Source: Lonicera japonica
Lineage: Eukaryota; Streptophyta; Magnoliopsida; Dipsacales; Caprifoliaceae
Direction: 5' to 3'
DNA: 64,000 nucleotides
Assembly (NCBI GenBank): GCA_021464415.1
Contig: CM038468.1
Coordinates: 33,840,969 to 33,904,968, forward strand
The translations under genes were made by a program, and so were the position numbers. Positions 42,449 to 54,025 of this stretch are shown here, one piece after another. Below the pieces are notes generated by a model. That model saw only the letters and a program-made list of their open reading frames with translations. It ran no database searches and had not been told where the DNA came from. Numbering within the stretch: the stretch's first letter is position 1; the number at the start of each line of letters is the position of its first letter.

Positions 42449-43213
42449 ATGTTACTTCCCACTAGAGCTTGTGGTGGATACCTCTTTATTTTACCGCGTT
42501 TTTGTTGTATTTAAGGGAAATAATTCTTGAATATTGCTTTACTAACTATGTCATGCATGTTGAATATTGTACTCACTTAATGTTGTTACTAATTGTGGTA
42601 AATAATAATGTAGTATAACTTATTATGGCACACATGCACACATTCTATTAGACCTATCAAAAAACTGTAATAATCTATATCTAACTACTATTTATATTTT
42701 CAATAGAAGAAAAGGAATTTCATAGAACATTGCCATCACAATATAATGCCATTACTCGTGATTATTGTAAGAAAAATTGGGCTTAAATCCATTTAATATG
42801 AAAGGGTCACAAAATCCAGATTAAAGATTGAGACTAAATTATGGATTTAATTATATAACATTTAAATAATGATATAAAGTTTATGGGTTTTACGTGTACT
42901 TTATTAAAGATATCGATAGCTTTATAGCAATATTGGTTAACCAAATAAGAATAAGAAAAAAATGAGCTCTAAGTACCTCTTCCATACTATATTCAAAATA
43001 AGGACACCTTATTATTTCAAACTAGATAAAGGACTTCCCACAATTTGTTTTAGCCATAAGGAGAATTCCCAAATATTTGTTCATTAAAAAGATACACCCT
43101 TTTTTTGAATGGTCAATTATACCTTTACTACAATCTTTTATTTCTTTATTGCCATTGGTGGTAGTTAAGCCTCACCAACTTCCTCCGCTACCACTGCCCA
43201 CCGGGACTCCAGC

Positions 43214-43630
43214 TGTAATGATCCAACCCCACATCGCTAGTGTAACGGGAAGTTCCTTGGTATATATGTGGGAACAATGAACCTAACTTATAACTTGGGC
43301 TAACTATTTTGGGGGAGAACCCATGTGGTTATATATATATGGTATTAAAGCGGACCCAGGACCACTACCATGTGAGGTGTAGATATTGTGGGTCGGGTTT
43401 GTGCAGCTGACGGTGAGCCAGAATCGTTGGATACAACTAGCTATGGCCGATTCATTGTATGTGACTCCGGCTTAACGAGGATGTCAGGGATTTAACTGGG
43501 GGAGATTGTCATGACCCAAAATATCACACATCACTAGTGTAATAAGAAGGTCCTTGGTATATATATGGGAACAATGAACTTAACTTATAACTTAGGCTAG
43601 CTATTTTGGGTGAGAGCCTGGGTGGTTACA
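43214..43630 (+). mobile_element. TRIM element, second family
   Basis: Two direct repeats of about 120-124 bp (43,214-43,333 and 43,507-43,630), starting TGTAATGATCC/TGTCATGACCC and ending GTGGTTATA/GTGGTTACA, enclose 173 bp. After the left repeat comes TGGTATTAAAGC (43,340-43,351), a 10/12 match to the methionine-tRNA primer site. Before the right repeat is the purine tract GGGGGAGAT. No coding capacity. No clear target duplication was found. A shorter relative is at 61,821-62,107. Confidence 0.8.
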
Positions 43631-43672
43631 CTTGCGGCCACTCCGGCGAGAATTTTTATATAGTGCAGAAAT

Positions 43673-44098
43673 AAATTTGCACTAAAATGTACATATTTAA
43701 TTGCTTGCATGTTGAGTGCAAAAATGAATTTATACAAAAATTTATATCTTAATTTGTCTATGAATTTGGTGAAAAGCTTATTTACACTAATTTATAACAT
43801 TAGTTGTTTGCGGATTTAGTACAAAAGCAGTTTTGCACAAAATATATCATGAGTTGCTTAAGAATCTAGTGCAAAAACAAATTTACACTAAAATATGTAT
43901 CATTTGCTGCTTGCGTATTTAGTGGAAAAACAATTTGCACTAAAATATGTATCATTTGTTGATTGCAAATTTAATGCAAAAACAAATTTTCATTAAAAAT
44001 AGATCATGAGTTGCTTGAGGATCTAGTGCAAAAGCATATTTGCAATAAACTATGTATTGTTAGTCACAATCGATTTAGTGCAAAAACAGATTTGCAGT
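43673..44098. repeat. Minisatellite, about 52-bp unit, 8-9 copies
   Basis: Successive units start GTGCAAAAACAAATTTxCAC, continue TAAAATATGTATCATTTGTTG and end CTTGCGGATTTA. Each contains an inverted TGCAAA...TTTGCA pair able to form a hairpin. The array starts 43 bp after the TRIM and is bracketed by similar GC-richer phrases (GGCCACTCCGGCGAG and ATGCCGGAGCTTCGGTGAG). Confidence 0.85.
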
Positions 44099-44104
44099 AC
44101 CCAT

Positions 44105-45150
44105 GCCGGAGCTTCGGTGAGGTCATAATACTCCGGTAATGGATGCAAAAGTTCAAGATGGTAAAGTGTGAAGTGTCATTCCCTTAAATATAATTATGGA
44201 GGAAGCCCTTTTAGCTCATTACCTCATAAATATACTCATAAACAATATAAAGTGTTTCGCTTTAAGTTGAACTCTTAATGGGTAAAATTTACCTATTCTA
44301 TAAATAGCTTGGTTCATTCTCTCACAAAATAATTCGTTCAATTAAGTTTAGCCTAGTCTCATCGTAAGGCTTTGCGCAAAAGGTCTGACTCATCTGTTGT
44401 GCTTTAAATAAGTCTATGCTAATATTATGAATTTATAAATATCTCACAATTATTATATACTTTTAATACGATTAAACTTATACCAGTAAATTCAACTGGG
44501 TGTTGAATGCAAATCAGAATAGGCTTTTATCTTCATAGGCCAAAGCAAATACAATAAGCCCAATGCATGGAACTCCATTATGAAAAGTACCAAATTGATG
44601 AATTTGAAGATAAATTTTGCTATAAAGAAGAAAAAAAGGCAATAGCAAAATGAATAACAATTGTATATATAACAAAAACGTAAACTATTTACACTTCAAG
44701 CTTAAAAAAAATTGGTATGGTACAATATATTACTAAAAAATAAGCTTCAAAAAAACAGGTGGGCTTTTGTAATTATAGGTATACGCAGAATTGTAAATCA
44801 AAACAAACTCAAAAACTGTAACTAAATAAAGAAAAAAAAGTACTCCCACATCAACATAATAAAGCAATTAAAAGGAAAGCAATATCCAACCGTAGCACAA
44901 AACAAGATCATACCCATTATCCAACAGTGGCTGCCTAAGCACAATATCCAACAGTGGCACAGCTAAAAGATAAAACAATTGTCATACAAAAACATAAAAC
45001 TAAGTCTAAATTATAAGTTAAAGTTACAAGTCAAACTCTAATTCAAAAACCAAATAAAATATCCAATTCTTTTGCGGATGAAGCATTGAACTTGCAGAAG
45101 ATTGAGAGGTCACACATACATTAAAAATAGAAAATAAAAATAATGAAACA
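44105..45150. other. Non-coding stretch
   Basis: No gene or element end recognised. A repeated phrase TATCCAACxGTxGCAC appears at 44,883 and 44,947. It may be the 3' side of the hAT transposase remnant that follows. Confidence 0.4.
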
Positions 45151-45207
45151 TATCAGTTTCATTTAGAACAAGAATTGAAGGTGGATACTGAATACCAACT
45201 TAAATAC

Positions 45208-45660
45208 TTAATAATAAAACTCACTACATAAACTAAAGCATAGCTTACTTGATTCCACGTCTTCCATCTCCTTATAAAATTGAAGTTTGTTGTCCATTGG
45301 TTCCTTGTAGAAGCGGAATTCTTCTGTTCTAAGCCAAGCACTAGTACAAACTAATGTCTCTACCATTCTAGGAGTTAAGAATGCCCTAAAAGGATCCACA
45401 ACCATCCTCCTTAAACTAAATGTATTCTCACTTGCAATGGTGGAAGTGGGTATTGCAAAAATATGCTAGGCAATTTTTAAAAGGATTGAAAAATTTATTA
45501 TATTCCCTTTCTACCAATTCAATATATCAAAATGACCACGCAAAGGATTTTCAAAAGAAGTGGCACAATAGTTATCAACTTCATTGGATATTTCATCAAA
45601 TTGTTGTTCCCTCATTTATTGGACAAGGGCTTTTAACATTTTAAGTATATTCAAATCACC
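45208..45660 (-). pseudogene. hAT transposase C-terminal (dimerisation) remnant
   Basis: The minus strand shows the conserved hAT C-terminal block in pieces: an ILxWWKxN-like segment with a stop (about 45,560), then PTSTIASENTFSLRRMVVDP (about 45,455-45,400) and FRAFLTPRMVETLVCTSAWL (to about 45,335). In active hAT transposases this block mediates dimerisation. The catalytic N-terminal parts are not recognisable and several stops are present, so only a tail is left. Confidence 0.75.
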
Positions 45661-45669
45661 TCACGAGAT

Positions 45670-48320
45670 TAAAGCATGGCATCTTCATTTTGTAGAACAA
45701 TTTCCCTTCTGGAATCAATGGGAGAATGCCATTTATACTCATTGTTTTGGTATTTGGTATTAATTGTATAATTGGTAATAGAGTTGTATGGGTTGGTACG
45801 GTAATTGTGGTACAAAAATACACTCCTTAATGATAATACTAGAGAGGTAAAATTCCAAAACGATAAAGAAATGACATGAGATAAGCTAGAGAGGAAAATT
45901 ATGTGGTTTTATATATTTCTCTCATTTATAGCTTGACGTTTTCAATTTCAATAAACTACACAGAATACCAACAGTTTCCGATAAACTTTATTTTGAATTC
46001 TTGCATTCCTTTTTGAGTTATAAAAAAAAAGGTGAGATTTGAAGGAAGAAACATATATTTTGGTATACAAAGCATATACTGCACAAAAGGAATATAACAT
46101 ATAAAATCATTTTGTATTAAAAAAAAATTAAACGTATGTTAATATTCCATCCGTCTATATGAAAAAGACAATGATAAGTCTAGAGATCAAAGGAATTAAA
46201 ACAACCAATTAATTAGTGTAGTGAAGACTTTTAAAAAAGGGTGTTTTTAAGTGTACCCACAAATGATTAAGGCATGTGGATGTTTTGGATTAGAGGCCAC
46301 TGTTAAAAAATTGCCATTCTTTGCACTTTCGAAGGTTCTCATAGGTGTTCGTCTGATCATAATCTTTCTAATCAATTATTTGAATCCTACAAATTTAAAG
46401 CTTTTACAATCACTTCCATTTAATCCTAAACTGCAAACTAACATTTAAACAACACCCTCATTATAAATGTAAACGGAAAAAAGAAAAAAGGAAAAAAAAA
46501 AAAGAAAGAAAGAAGGTTCTCTCTGCACTTTCGAGCATGCCAAATTCAGTAAATTTCTTTCATCATTGAATTTTTAAAATTTAAAGATGTATTACTTAAT
46601 TATTAGGATTAAAGAATTAAAATTTGGTTTTAGGAATTTATTTTTCTTTATAATTCTTTATTTTTTTACTCTTTCTGGGAACCAATTAACTAACGAAGAT
46701 AATTAGGTGTTAGTTTCATTTAGAGCAGTGGAGTTAGGTAATTATGGAGATGATTTTGAAATAACAAAGATAATCAGTAATTTCGTTTGAATTTTAGGTG
46801 TAAGAACATTATGCCTACAAAGAGATGGTTAAAAGGGGTTCGAGTAACTTGTTTGGCTTTGTAAATATTGGTGGTTAGTATAAAGGAATTGAAAGAATTT
46901 AGTAGGGTGAGAAAAATAAATTTATGGGTTCATTTAAGAAAACCCAACCTAAAATAGGCCAAGAATGCATAAACCACAAAAGAAGCCCCAAAATATATGC
47001 CAAATATGCGTAACCACAAACACCATAACAAAAGGGACAAAACACAACAAAGAGTAGGTTGAGCCATGGAGACACATCGTCAAAGGACAGATACATCCTT
47101 TGTGCATCTTGCAAACACAAGGAGGATTGATGAACATTGAATTCTAGGGAGTTTGCGCATAACTAAATGTAAAAGCCTTTTTAAAAATGGGAGAACCCAA
47201 TGAACAAAACCTCCGTAAGAGATCTGGACAAACCGATCTAGATTTGAATTTCTCAAATATAAAGTTTAGAGTTTGCAGATCTAGTGGTGAGAGGTCAAAA
47301 AGTGACATCACGATAAACCATTAAAGAAAATGGCACATCAGAAACGACTATGGTGTCTTTGACTACTACTCCAACAATAGTCTTGGCGGCGGCTTTGGTA
47401 GCGGTGGAGGAACCCCGAAGAGAGTTATGATTGTTGAAAAGCAAGTAGCTATGAAGGCAAAGAAAATAGGAACACAAAGATTCAAAAGAAACCCTATGAT
47501 AACTCTCCACAAGAAAATCAAAATTCTAATCAAACAAAGACTAATTTTATCTCTAATTATTTTCTCTCTACTCTTCTCCCCTTGATATTCTCCCTCCAAT
47601 TTCTTTGGGGAGTCAATGAATTGATCATAAATGGTATATATAGTAGCTCACGGAGGAAAGCACAATAATTGACCTTTAGTTTTAGCTTTCTTTACCTTAA
47701 TTAATTCCTTTTTGTTGTAAAGAGAGTGAGTGAATTTGTATATATATAGTGAGAAAAATAGTTGAAGATATATTGAAGTTAGGAGAAGTTAAGGGAGTAC
47801 ACAATAATTAAGATGATTGCTGGAGATGGGCGGAATGGTAATCAGTGACAGAGAGAGATTGATGGGAAGAGAGGAGAGAGAATTTCAATGAGGGAGAGAG
47901 AGAAATTAAAGAAAGATAATTTTTTGTTTGGCAATTGAAAAATAGTTGGGGCGAGTTTACATGATTTTGTAAGATTTGATTGGGTGAGTTTAATGTTTTT
48001 AAAATAGGGGTGAGTTGAATAATTTGTGGATGTATTTAAAAACACCTTTTTTAAAATAGGGTGTTACCTTTAGCTTTCCATAAAAAACACTTTATCACTC
48101 CAAAACAACTTTTGGGAACACAACAGCATTACCAACAATCATGAAAACGTGTCTCTAAATGTTATTGTGGAGTGCTAATATTCACACACTTTGAAAATAC
48201 TAAATCATATAAGAGGCTGATGAGTTAAAAGGAAATAGCGATATTTGGAAGGGCAGTACCTTAACAGATGGAAATTAAAGCACCGGCTGTAATTAAGAAT
48301 GAATAACAAAACAACTTGTG
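45670..48320. other. Non-coding stretch
   Basis: A-rich microsatellite-like DNA at 46,478-46,515 and GA-rich DNA at 47,845-47,920. The minus-strand frames at 46,899-47,137 and 47,295-47,599 are hydrophobic and lack any family motif or codon support. They are not called. Confidence 0.4.
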
Positions 48321-48327
48321 TAATTTA

Positions 48328-48747
48328 GGTCATCTCTGATGGTCATTTCTACCAATCCAAATTTGTATAATAGAAATTCAAAGTATTAAAAATTATCTCC
48401 AATGGTAGCTTCTATATCCATTTCCATATGATGTGGTAATTAATTGAGTCGCATGGAAAATTTCTATTAGCATTTCTAAATGTAGAAATTATCATAAAAA
48501 ATTTATATCCTACATGGAAACAAATAAATAGATCCCGCAACTCTTTAACCAATCAAATTAGTTATATTTTTTAAGATACGGTGCCACCTCAAAAGAAAGT
48601 AAGATATAGAAAACAAAATTGTAGATTATTGCTTTTAGACTTTTCCATTAACACAATTATACTACGAAATAAATATAGAAATTTCCCAAATATATAATGA
48701 CACGTGGGATATAAATGAATTTTTAGAAACAGCCATTGGAGATGGCC
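48328..48747. mobile_element. Tourist-like (PIF/Harbinger) MITE
   Basis: A 420-bp segment has inverted ends GGTCATCTCTGATGGTCATT and (complement of the right end) GGCCATCTCCAATGGCTGTT. The flanking TTA is duplicated (48,325-48,327 and 48,748-48,750), the PIF/Harbinger target. A further TATCTCCAATGGTAGCTTCT copy of the end sequence lies inside at 48,391. No coding capacity. Confidence 0.82.
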
Positions 48748-48750
48748 TTA

Positions 48751-50880
48751 GGAAGCGCTAAGATAAAGGAAATTTTTCATATGGGTGAGTAATAGACAGA
48801 GAAAATATAATTAATGACATTATTACGTAAAGTAATTAAAAATGGTTAAAGATGGCATTAATTGCATTTATTTGCTCTGTAATACAAAGTACTTGGGTGT
48901 AACCCACCCGATCCATTGGCGCTTTTACCATAGTTGACTAAATTGCAATATTTCCAATTCTAACTCGCTTATTGAACATAATTACAAAAGACATAAGAAG
49001 CTAAAGAAACTAAGCGAGCAACAAAGGGCCTATCAATTTTTCTGACAAGTTCTTCTATCCGGCAATTAATCAAACTCTACATTAGAGGTTTAATATGTTG
49101 TCATTGCTAAGAAGACAACGAAGCAACAATATAGACATTATGAAATGAATAATTAACTTACCAATTGATCACAAACTCATGTAATATAGAAACAAATGAT
49201 TCATCATTAGCTTCACAAAGTTCGTAGTAAATTAAGAACATACTTAATGAAAGAAGCCTTTGGAAGATATTAGATTAATAGAAATATCATGGATCTTGAA
49301 CTCGAGGAAGAAAAGAAAGTCATAACACTATTAGGGAGAGAGACAAAGAAACGCAATCAAGAGGGATAGGAGATTTAGGCCTGTTATGGTGTTTGCTTGA
49401 GTGAATAAGATAATTGTTGCCCAAAAGCGTTAGCTCAAGGGCCATTGCCCCTTACTTTCCACTTGGAAGATAATATGAGTTCCATTTTACTCGTAGGATT
49501 TGTAATATTTTCAAAGGAAGAGACTTTAGACCTACCTTTTTTTGGGGCTGAGGGAAACCAAACAACTTATAGAGCTATAAAGGAAGCATGCATATGATTT
49601 CTCTAACATGGAAGTCTCCATCTCACTCCCTCACTTGCACATGTGGCTGAAATTACATTCTACTGCATCGCGAGTACAAACGATTTCGGAGTGGGGCAAC
49701 AATGAAGGCTACAAAGGAGCCATCTGGAGATGCACTATTTTTCATTCAAATAAAGGCCAATAACCTAAAAAATATGCAAAACTAACTTAAATTCTTTAAT
49801 TAGTGGCAAGGGCTTGAATTTAACTGCTATTGTGAGATAAGAATATCAAACTATAAAACTATTACTACTGGCATGAATATCCTTACATGCAAAGTTTTGC
49901 TATAGTAACTATGGGAAAAAGACAATCTTTAGCAAAGTTAATAGCATATAAACTGACTGAAAATTTCAAGTCCATAAATGTACATTTTCATGTAATTGAG
50001 AAAATTGGTGCAAATAAATTCCGTCTCCAGCCTTGATAAATGAGAATGATCATGTACAATAGCTTCCCAAAGTATAATTCAAGTTGTAAAAAAAATCTTT
50101 AGCAAAGTTAATAGAAATAAAAAAAAATTGCTTGCTATAAGTTCTTCCCCATTTTCATTATGCATTGTGTATTATCTTTCAAAAGGGAAAAATGTTCTAA
50201 TATATAATACATGACAACGGCTATTGGTTGATTTTATGTTTGTTATGATTGCTAGGAGGAGATAGTGTGTCATTTTATGTATTCAGTTGGACATTTAATC
50301 GAACATGTGGCAGGAGAAAGGATATGATGTCTTCAATTACTTGCTTTTACTTCGATGCTTTTTGATTCAAGATATATAGCTTGTTAATATAAGTTTAATC
50401 GAACATACGAGTACAAATGAGAGTACCTTTTACCCATGATTTTGTGTCTAGCAACATATATAATATATGTTAACATATATAATATATATTTTCTAGTTGG
50501 CATTTATCTTGTTACCATTTATAAGAGTCAATCTCAAAATCTCTGCATTGATTAAGTTTTATATTTTCCTTATTTGTACTATTCTCGTAATCCTATATAA
50601 AGGGTTTCCATTGTAATAGTTTTATACAATCAATTGAATAATATTTCTCTATTTTCTATAATCTTAACATACTTAACACACGAATGAAAACAAGCAAATC
50701 AAAACAAGTTGAAATCCAACAGTAGAAGTTTTTGAAAATTGAAAAAATAAATACCTTGAATTTATGCCAGTATAGCATATGTACGCATCATATTACTCTC
50801 TTTTGTATTTAAAGGGCTCTAAAGTCCATTTTAACCTTCAGGGTGTATTAGCCCTTTTAAATTGTTCAATAAAATGTGTT
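48751..50880. other. Non-coding stretch
   Basis: Nothing supportable found: no conserved frame, splice-bracketed exon or element end. A short repeated phrase AGCAAAGTTAATAG occurs at 49,932 and 50,101. Confidence 0.4.
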
Positions 50881-50884
50881 AATA

Positions 50885-51345
50885 GTTTATTTTAAACAAT
50901 TATGTGGCAGCGTTCTGGTGGTTGGACATATGGATGCTTCAAACAATCTGTAAGGTCGAGTCCCACATTTGGAAGAGTACATGGAACTTTATAGTAAGCC
51001 GGCATTCTTTTTTAAAAATTAACATGTTTTCATTTCAATCATACTGATACAACTACTAGAAGTTTGATGGGAAAATATTTATAATTAGTTGCGATAACAA
51101 TTTCCCAAGCATATTCTATTATGGCAAAAGCTTACTATGTGATGCAAGGAGAAAAGGAGTTTATAGATGTTTTTGGGTGGCTATTTTATATTATTTCTAT
51201 ATTAGTTTGATAATGTTTTACTTTTGTTATTACGTACCATAAATATGCATTTTTCGTGCTTCTCAAAACAGGTAGATAGAACCATTTAACATTGCTTTGA
51301 AAGTTGAGAAGAAGAGAGAAAACCCAAGAAAAGAAAATGATTCTT
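50885..51345 (+). repeat. Paralogous block with coiled-coil exon relic (copy of 60,590-61,030)
   Basis: About 450 bp align with 60,590-61,030 on the same strand. Shared words include TGGATGCTTCAAxCAATCTG, CTAGAAGTTTGATGGGAAAA, CCCAAGCATATTCTAT and ACCATTTAACATTGCTTT. The first 110 bp match an exon-like segment (MDASxNLEGRVxYLEEYxKL in the right copy), here interrupted by TAA after AACAATCTG. This places a piece of the coiled-coil family inside the NLR region. Confidence 0.7.
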
Positions 51346-51559
51346 GTTTACAAAATATATTATTACGTAGCATTTAGGAATTGTCTTTCCACTCTCTTTA
51401 TCCCTTTTAAGTGTAATTTGTATAAAATATATTTTTATACGAATTATTTATGCTTTATTCTTAACAAAATTAATTTCAAAAGGGTAATACTATTAGTATT
51501 CCAATCGGCATCTTTTTAGACACTTCTAAATCCAATGCATTGAGAACACATTTTTGAGT

Positions 51560-54025
51560 GGTAAAATAATTTATACAATGTCCAATTTCGATTTGCAGCA
51601 AAATTGGTCAATTGTTATAATGGAAATTTCCTATCGTATATACCCCCTGAAAAAATAAATAATTACAAAATGACTAATCAATTTATTGCATTATATCGAT
51701 TAGTTTATCACGTTGTTGCTTACATTTAAATCGTCCCGAAGTTATATTTAATCTATTCATAGATATCACATACTTAATTATGAGCAATTAACAATTAAGT
51801 AACAAATATATTCGATCAAACAATTGGTCGCACTATTTACACCCTACAAATTATTTGGTTTCACTCCCATCTTACAAAATGCACTTTTTTTATTCTATTT
51901 GCACACTACACTTTATACATGCATAAAACACATAAAAAATAAATAAAAATAAAAAACATCCCATATATCCAAACCAACAACCACTGACGTGCCAAGAAAT
52001 TGGTATATTGTAACCTACTAATTTATACTTTGGAGGGCGTATATTTTTATATTTGATGTGTTATAAGTGTTTCTCATGTGCTTAGAATTCAATAGAGAAA
52101 GTTGACTTTTGAATAAAGTAAATTAAACTTGACTTTTGAATAAAGTAAATTAAACTTAAAACGGAAAAGTTACGGCGAAAAGAAAATTTATAAAGAAGAT
52201 GGGAAAGCTGTGCGGAAGGAATTAAGAAGAGCTAGGTAAATTAATAACACAACGATAAGTTTCGCATTATTAGATGATACACCAATTATTTACATTCAAG
52301 TGCATGGATCCATTTGTTGAAACAACATATTTTGTGTGATATATTTTTAGAGAGATGTCATATTCCAGCGGGCCCAAAGAAAGCCCATGTCTAATTATAA
52401 AAGAGAAGCCCAGTTGCCCATATAACATAAATGGGCTTGCTACCCTAAGTCAAGCCAACAGCATGTAAAGCGGGCAGCATTATTCAAAAGACTTTATTTT
52501 CTGTCGTTGGTGGTGAAATTTAATTTCAAAATTTTTTTTTTATTTCTTTGCGCGTATCCAAGTAAATAATTTATTTATTTATGTGTTCTTTAATTATTTG
52601 TTTTGTTTTATTTATAAACATGATATGCTATGCTATTTTTTAAGATTGAGAATGGATATATTTGATTGATTCCCTTACACGTATTTATATCAATTGAGTT
52701 TATCAATTTAATATTTTAATATTAAATACAATTCTTCCTATTAAATGACTATTTTAATTTATAAAAATAAAATTGAATTTTCATTATGATTTGTCGGATT
52801 CAATTTATGATATGTTAAAAGCGGATATAAATTATGTTTTGACAGATATAATGAGTGTTTTGATTTTTATACATACGTCTGGTTGTGAAATAATAAATAA
52901 TTGAATTTAATAAATTAATTGGATTTATTTTTCACATCTAATAAAGTCGAGAGACCAAATTAGTGCGAGACAAAGAGTAGAGTTTATTAGGTATGAATAT
53001 TATGAACATATATCAAATAAATGCATACAAACTGCATCATTTAATTTATTATCCAAGGCAAATTATTATAAGCTATAGTTATTAGCTCATCAAATAATTT
53101 AGCACTCAAAATGATTAGCAAGTATATGCAAACAGCGCAAAAGTTCATTGGAAATTGTCCCTAAAGATTATTTATCATCAAAAAGTTTGAATATACATTT
53201 TTCCTTGACATTTGGCTACCACTTTTACATATAATCAAGATATTTTAGAATTGTAATTGAAATCAATAAATTCACTAAACAATGTAACAACAAATATTTA
53301 AAATTGTAATTTGGAAAATTGTTATTCAATGTACCAAGACACACCCTTGGTATTGAATATATTATTTCCTTAGGTGTAGTTATCTGTTAATGTGCGAGAG
53401 AAATCTTTTATTTAATAATATGAGTCTAGTTTTGTAATAACACGGGTTCCATTAAATTTGAAAAAGACATTGTGAAGTGAACAAAAATTGATGTAATGGA
53501 AAGTTATGAAATTGACAAATCTTGATTAAGCAAGCAATAAACACTCAATATATATATATATATAACGCTCAGAATTTTGTTCAATAATAGTCTACCTTAA
53601 TGATTACAAAGAAACCCTCTTTTAGGTAACAGAATTGCAAGTAATGAAATAAATTCAAAATAACTCCCAAAAATAAAAAATTAGAATGATCGTGGGATAA
53701 TCATGCCAAATTGGATCGAAGTCAAATATGACATTCATAACTCAGCTTATTAGCAAATTCAAACATGCTGTAAATAATATATTTGTGGATTAAGATGCCT
53801 AAATGAAGGAATTTTGCCAAAAAATAGCGTCCATTGGCAGTGACATGAATTCTTTAGGATATTTTGGTTAAAAAAATTGTGGTCCACATGATTCTAGCAT
53901 TATCACTTGTTGGGCTTGGGTGTGCTTGCAATGATCCACTGTGACCCACAAATAGGCTTTTGCTACCTGTTTCAAATAAAAAACAATACATATAATAATT
54001 TGAGGAAGTGAAAAATATTTCGAGA
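51560..54025 (-). repeat. Duplicated block C: NLR 3' flank copy
   Basis: Collinear with block A (25,200-29,751) and, from 53,095 on, with the NLR flank at 32,010-33,025. It contains the same terminal non-coding exon (GTAGCAAAAGCCTATTTGTG, about 53,968 downward) and the start of the 3' UTR intron, then stops abruptly near 54,025 where CACTA sequence begins. No NLR coding sequence remains. A (TA)n run is at 53,547-53,563. Confidence 0.7.

Larger units (their letters stand above)
37115..42612. repeat. Tandem duplication array, units of about 2.0-2.3 kb
   Basis: Three partial-to-full copies of one non-coding unit are seen, starting near 37,120, 39,180 and 41,430, plus a start-of-unit fragment at 42,525-42,612. 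Landmarks: TTTACCATCC (37,299; 39,296; 41,509), GAGTATTTGTGGATATTTGA (37,872; 40,133), CAGGTAAAATGTCAATTGCC (38,546; 40,846), and GAAGCCTGAAAATTCTAC (38,903; 41,220). Unit 2 has about 330 bp of extra DNA at 39,735-40,060. Inside each unit a 45-bp motif with TTTTTAAAAGCTAACTACTA recurs (37,365; 38,120; 38,312; 39,367; 40,382; 40,585; 41,582). The array begins about 400 bp upstream of the NLR start codon. Confidence 0.8.

Noticed and set aside
43673..44098. CRISPR-like array of about 52-bp units
   Set aside because: Units are continuous and diverged, with no constant-repeat/unique-spacer alternation, in a plant genome. It is a minisatellite.
46899..47599. Hydrophobic minus-strand frames
   Set aside because: Short, overlapping in two frames, without start context, family motif or splice signals.
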